A DNA stretch of 53,958 nt, taken from positions 1 through 53,958 of the forward strand of contig JADLCD010000004.1 of assembly GCA_020847395.1 (NCBI GenBank), in the 5' to 3' direction. The notes beneath the pieces were generated by a model, which was not told the DNA's origin, ran no database searches, and saw nothing but the letters and a program-made list of their open reading frames with translations. This DNA comes from Chitinophagaceae bacterium (GTDB taxonomy: Bacteria > Bacteroidota > Bacteroidia > Chitinophagales > Chitinophagaceae). The position numbers and the translations under genes were made by a program. Below are positions 53,277 through 53,958 of this stretch, piece after piece; positions within the stretch are counted from its first letter, which is position 1; the number at the start of each line of letters is the position of its first letter.

Positions 53277-53957
53277 TTATTTTTCTTTTATAAATTCCAT
53301 ATAGTTTCTCCAGTCGCGTTCACTCCGCCAAAAAAACTTATTCTCCTTAAACCATGCGTATGAAGGCGGAATGACTTCTAATGGATGAAAGATTACGTCA
53401 CTGGCAGTTTTTACATCAATTTCTCCAAGTTCTCTGCTCCTCTCCGTCACATCAAAAAGTCCGTCTGAAAAGATCAATTGTAAGGTACTTCTATCTTTGA
53501 TCAAAAACCATTCTTGTCCGCCCCACCATGGACTAAAGTGGGCTGCGTGCAATAAGAATTGCGCTTTTATGGTATCAGCAACAACTGAATAAACACCCCA
53601 TCCGTGACTGAAATAAAACCAGTCAGACCTCCCTTTTCGGATTATTTCAGAGAAATAGTCATTGTAGGATAAATAGCCATTTTGTTTGTAAAGGTTATAG
53701 ATAAATGTCCCATCCGGATAGAACATTACATCTACAAATAAAGTATCTTTACTACCCGGAATAGACTTATACCCGCCCCACTCACTCCTGTTCCAATAAC
53801 GATAGTACCCATTAATATCTATTCTATCTGGCAAAGAAGTAACACCACCTTCCAACTTATTCGTAAAAGCAGTCTTCACCTTGTTAGTCAATTTTCGAGT
53901 GGTGTTTATACCTAAACACCCACAAAATGAAAGACAAAGAAGCATCCAATATCGCAT
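53277..53957 (-). CDS. hypothetical lipoprotein at the window edge
   Basis: 226 residues starting MRYWMLLCLSFCGCLGINTT, a short signal with a Cys near residue 12-14 that could be lipidated. The body is rich in Trp, Tyr and Phe (WGGYKSIPG, FSPWWGGQEWF) and not recognised. The ATG lies one base from the window end, so a longer upstream start cannot be excluded. Confidence 0.6.
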   Translation of the reverse strand: MRYWMLLCLSFCGCLGINTTRKLTNKVKTAFTNKLEGGVTSLPDRIDINGYYRYWNRSEWGGYKSIPGSKDTLFVDVMFYPDGTFIYNLYKQNGYLSYNDYFSEIIRKGRSDWFYFSHGWGVYSVVADTIKAQFLLHAAHFSPWWGGQEWFLIKDRSTLQLIFSDGLFDVTERSRELGEIDVKTASDVIFHPLEVIPPSYAWFKENKFFWRSERDWRNYMEFIKEK

Positions 53958-53958
53958 T

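Overview
The window is chromosomal DNA from a member of the Bacteroidota, most likely the order Chitinophagales (Chitinophagaceae-like). This rests on families largely confined to that phylum (DUF3078, DUF4270, DUF4907, TPR histidine kinases, LytTR/LytS two-component pairs, a B12-independent MetE behind a cobalamin riboswitch), on lipoproteins with a Cys followed by charged residues, on -7 boxes of the TAnnTTTG type, and on many short palindromic intergenic repeats. I see no rRNA, tRNA, CRISPR array, transposase or prophage genes.

Layout. 0.36-8.2 kb is housekeeping: comM-type AAA ATPase, an orphan N-terminal transketolase half, a WecA/MraY-type sugar-phosphate transferase, frr, a PPK2 polyphosphate kinase, mscL, a DUF3078 protein and scpA. 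8.3-12.9 kb is a redox/proteolysis cluster: DsbD-like thiol reductase, membrane-anchored papain-like protease, small thioredoxin-like protein and a DUF4442 hotdog protein. A secreted GH13 amylase follows at 13.0-14.9 kb. 14.9-20.3 kb is one 1801-residue gene carrying two alpha/beta-hydrolase modules and a CHAT (caspase-like) protease. 20.8-25.2 kb encodes envelope proteins: a beta-barrel protein, a DUF4270 lipoprotein, a Kelch lipoprotein and DUF4907.

25.2-33.2 kb is regulatory: a receiver-less LytTR protein, a TPR histidine kinase and its NarL-type regulator with a PIN toxin-antitoxin pair between them, a lipoprotein, a small-peptide/Cys-rich protein cassette, and a LytTR regulator with its LytS-type kinase. 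33.5-36.2 kb is a short class I ribonucleotide reductase (nrdB-nrdA). 36.5-39.1 kb is a cobalamin riboswitch controlling a metE whose reading frame is broken. A luciferase-like oxidoreductase and a decayed ATP-binding regulator follow. 41.6-48.7 kb is an RND efflux operon (TolC, adaptor, permease, PII-like protein, DUF2892) with a Crp/Fnr regulator upstream. 48.9-50.1 kb is an AbiEii-type nucleotidyltransferase/DUF6922 pair bracketed by 142-bp direct repeats. The window ends with an AraC regulator, an outer-membrane-like protein, an MFS transporter and a putative lipoprotein.

The best candidate for something little described is the double hydrolase-CHAT protein, because both hydrolase modules and the CHAT dyad keep recognisable catalytic residues. 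The repeat-flanked AbiEii-type module, the Cys-rich cassette and the broken metE are the next most worth checking. All names come from reading motifs by eye; no database search was possible.
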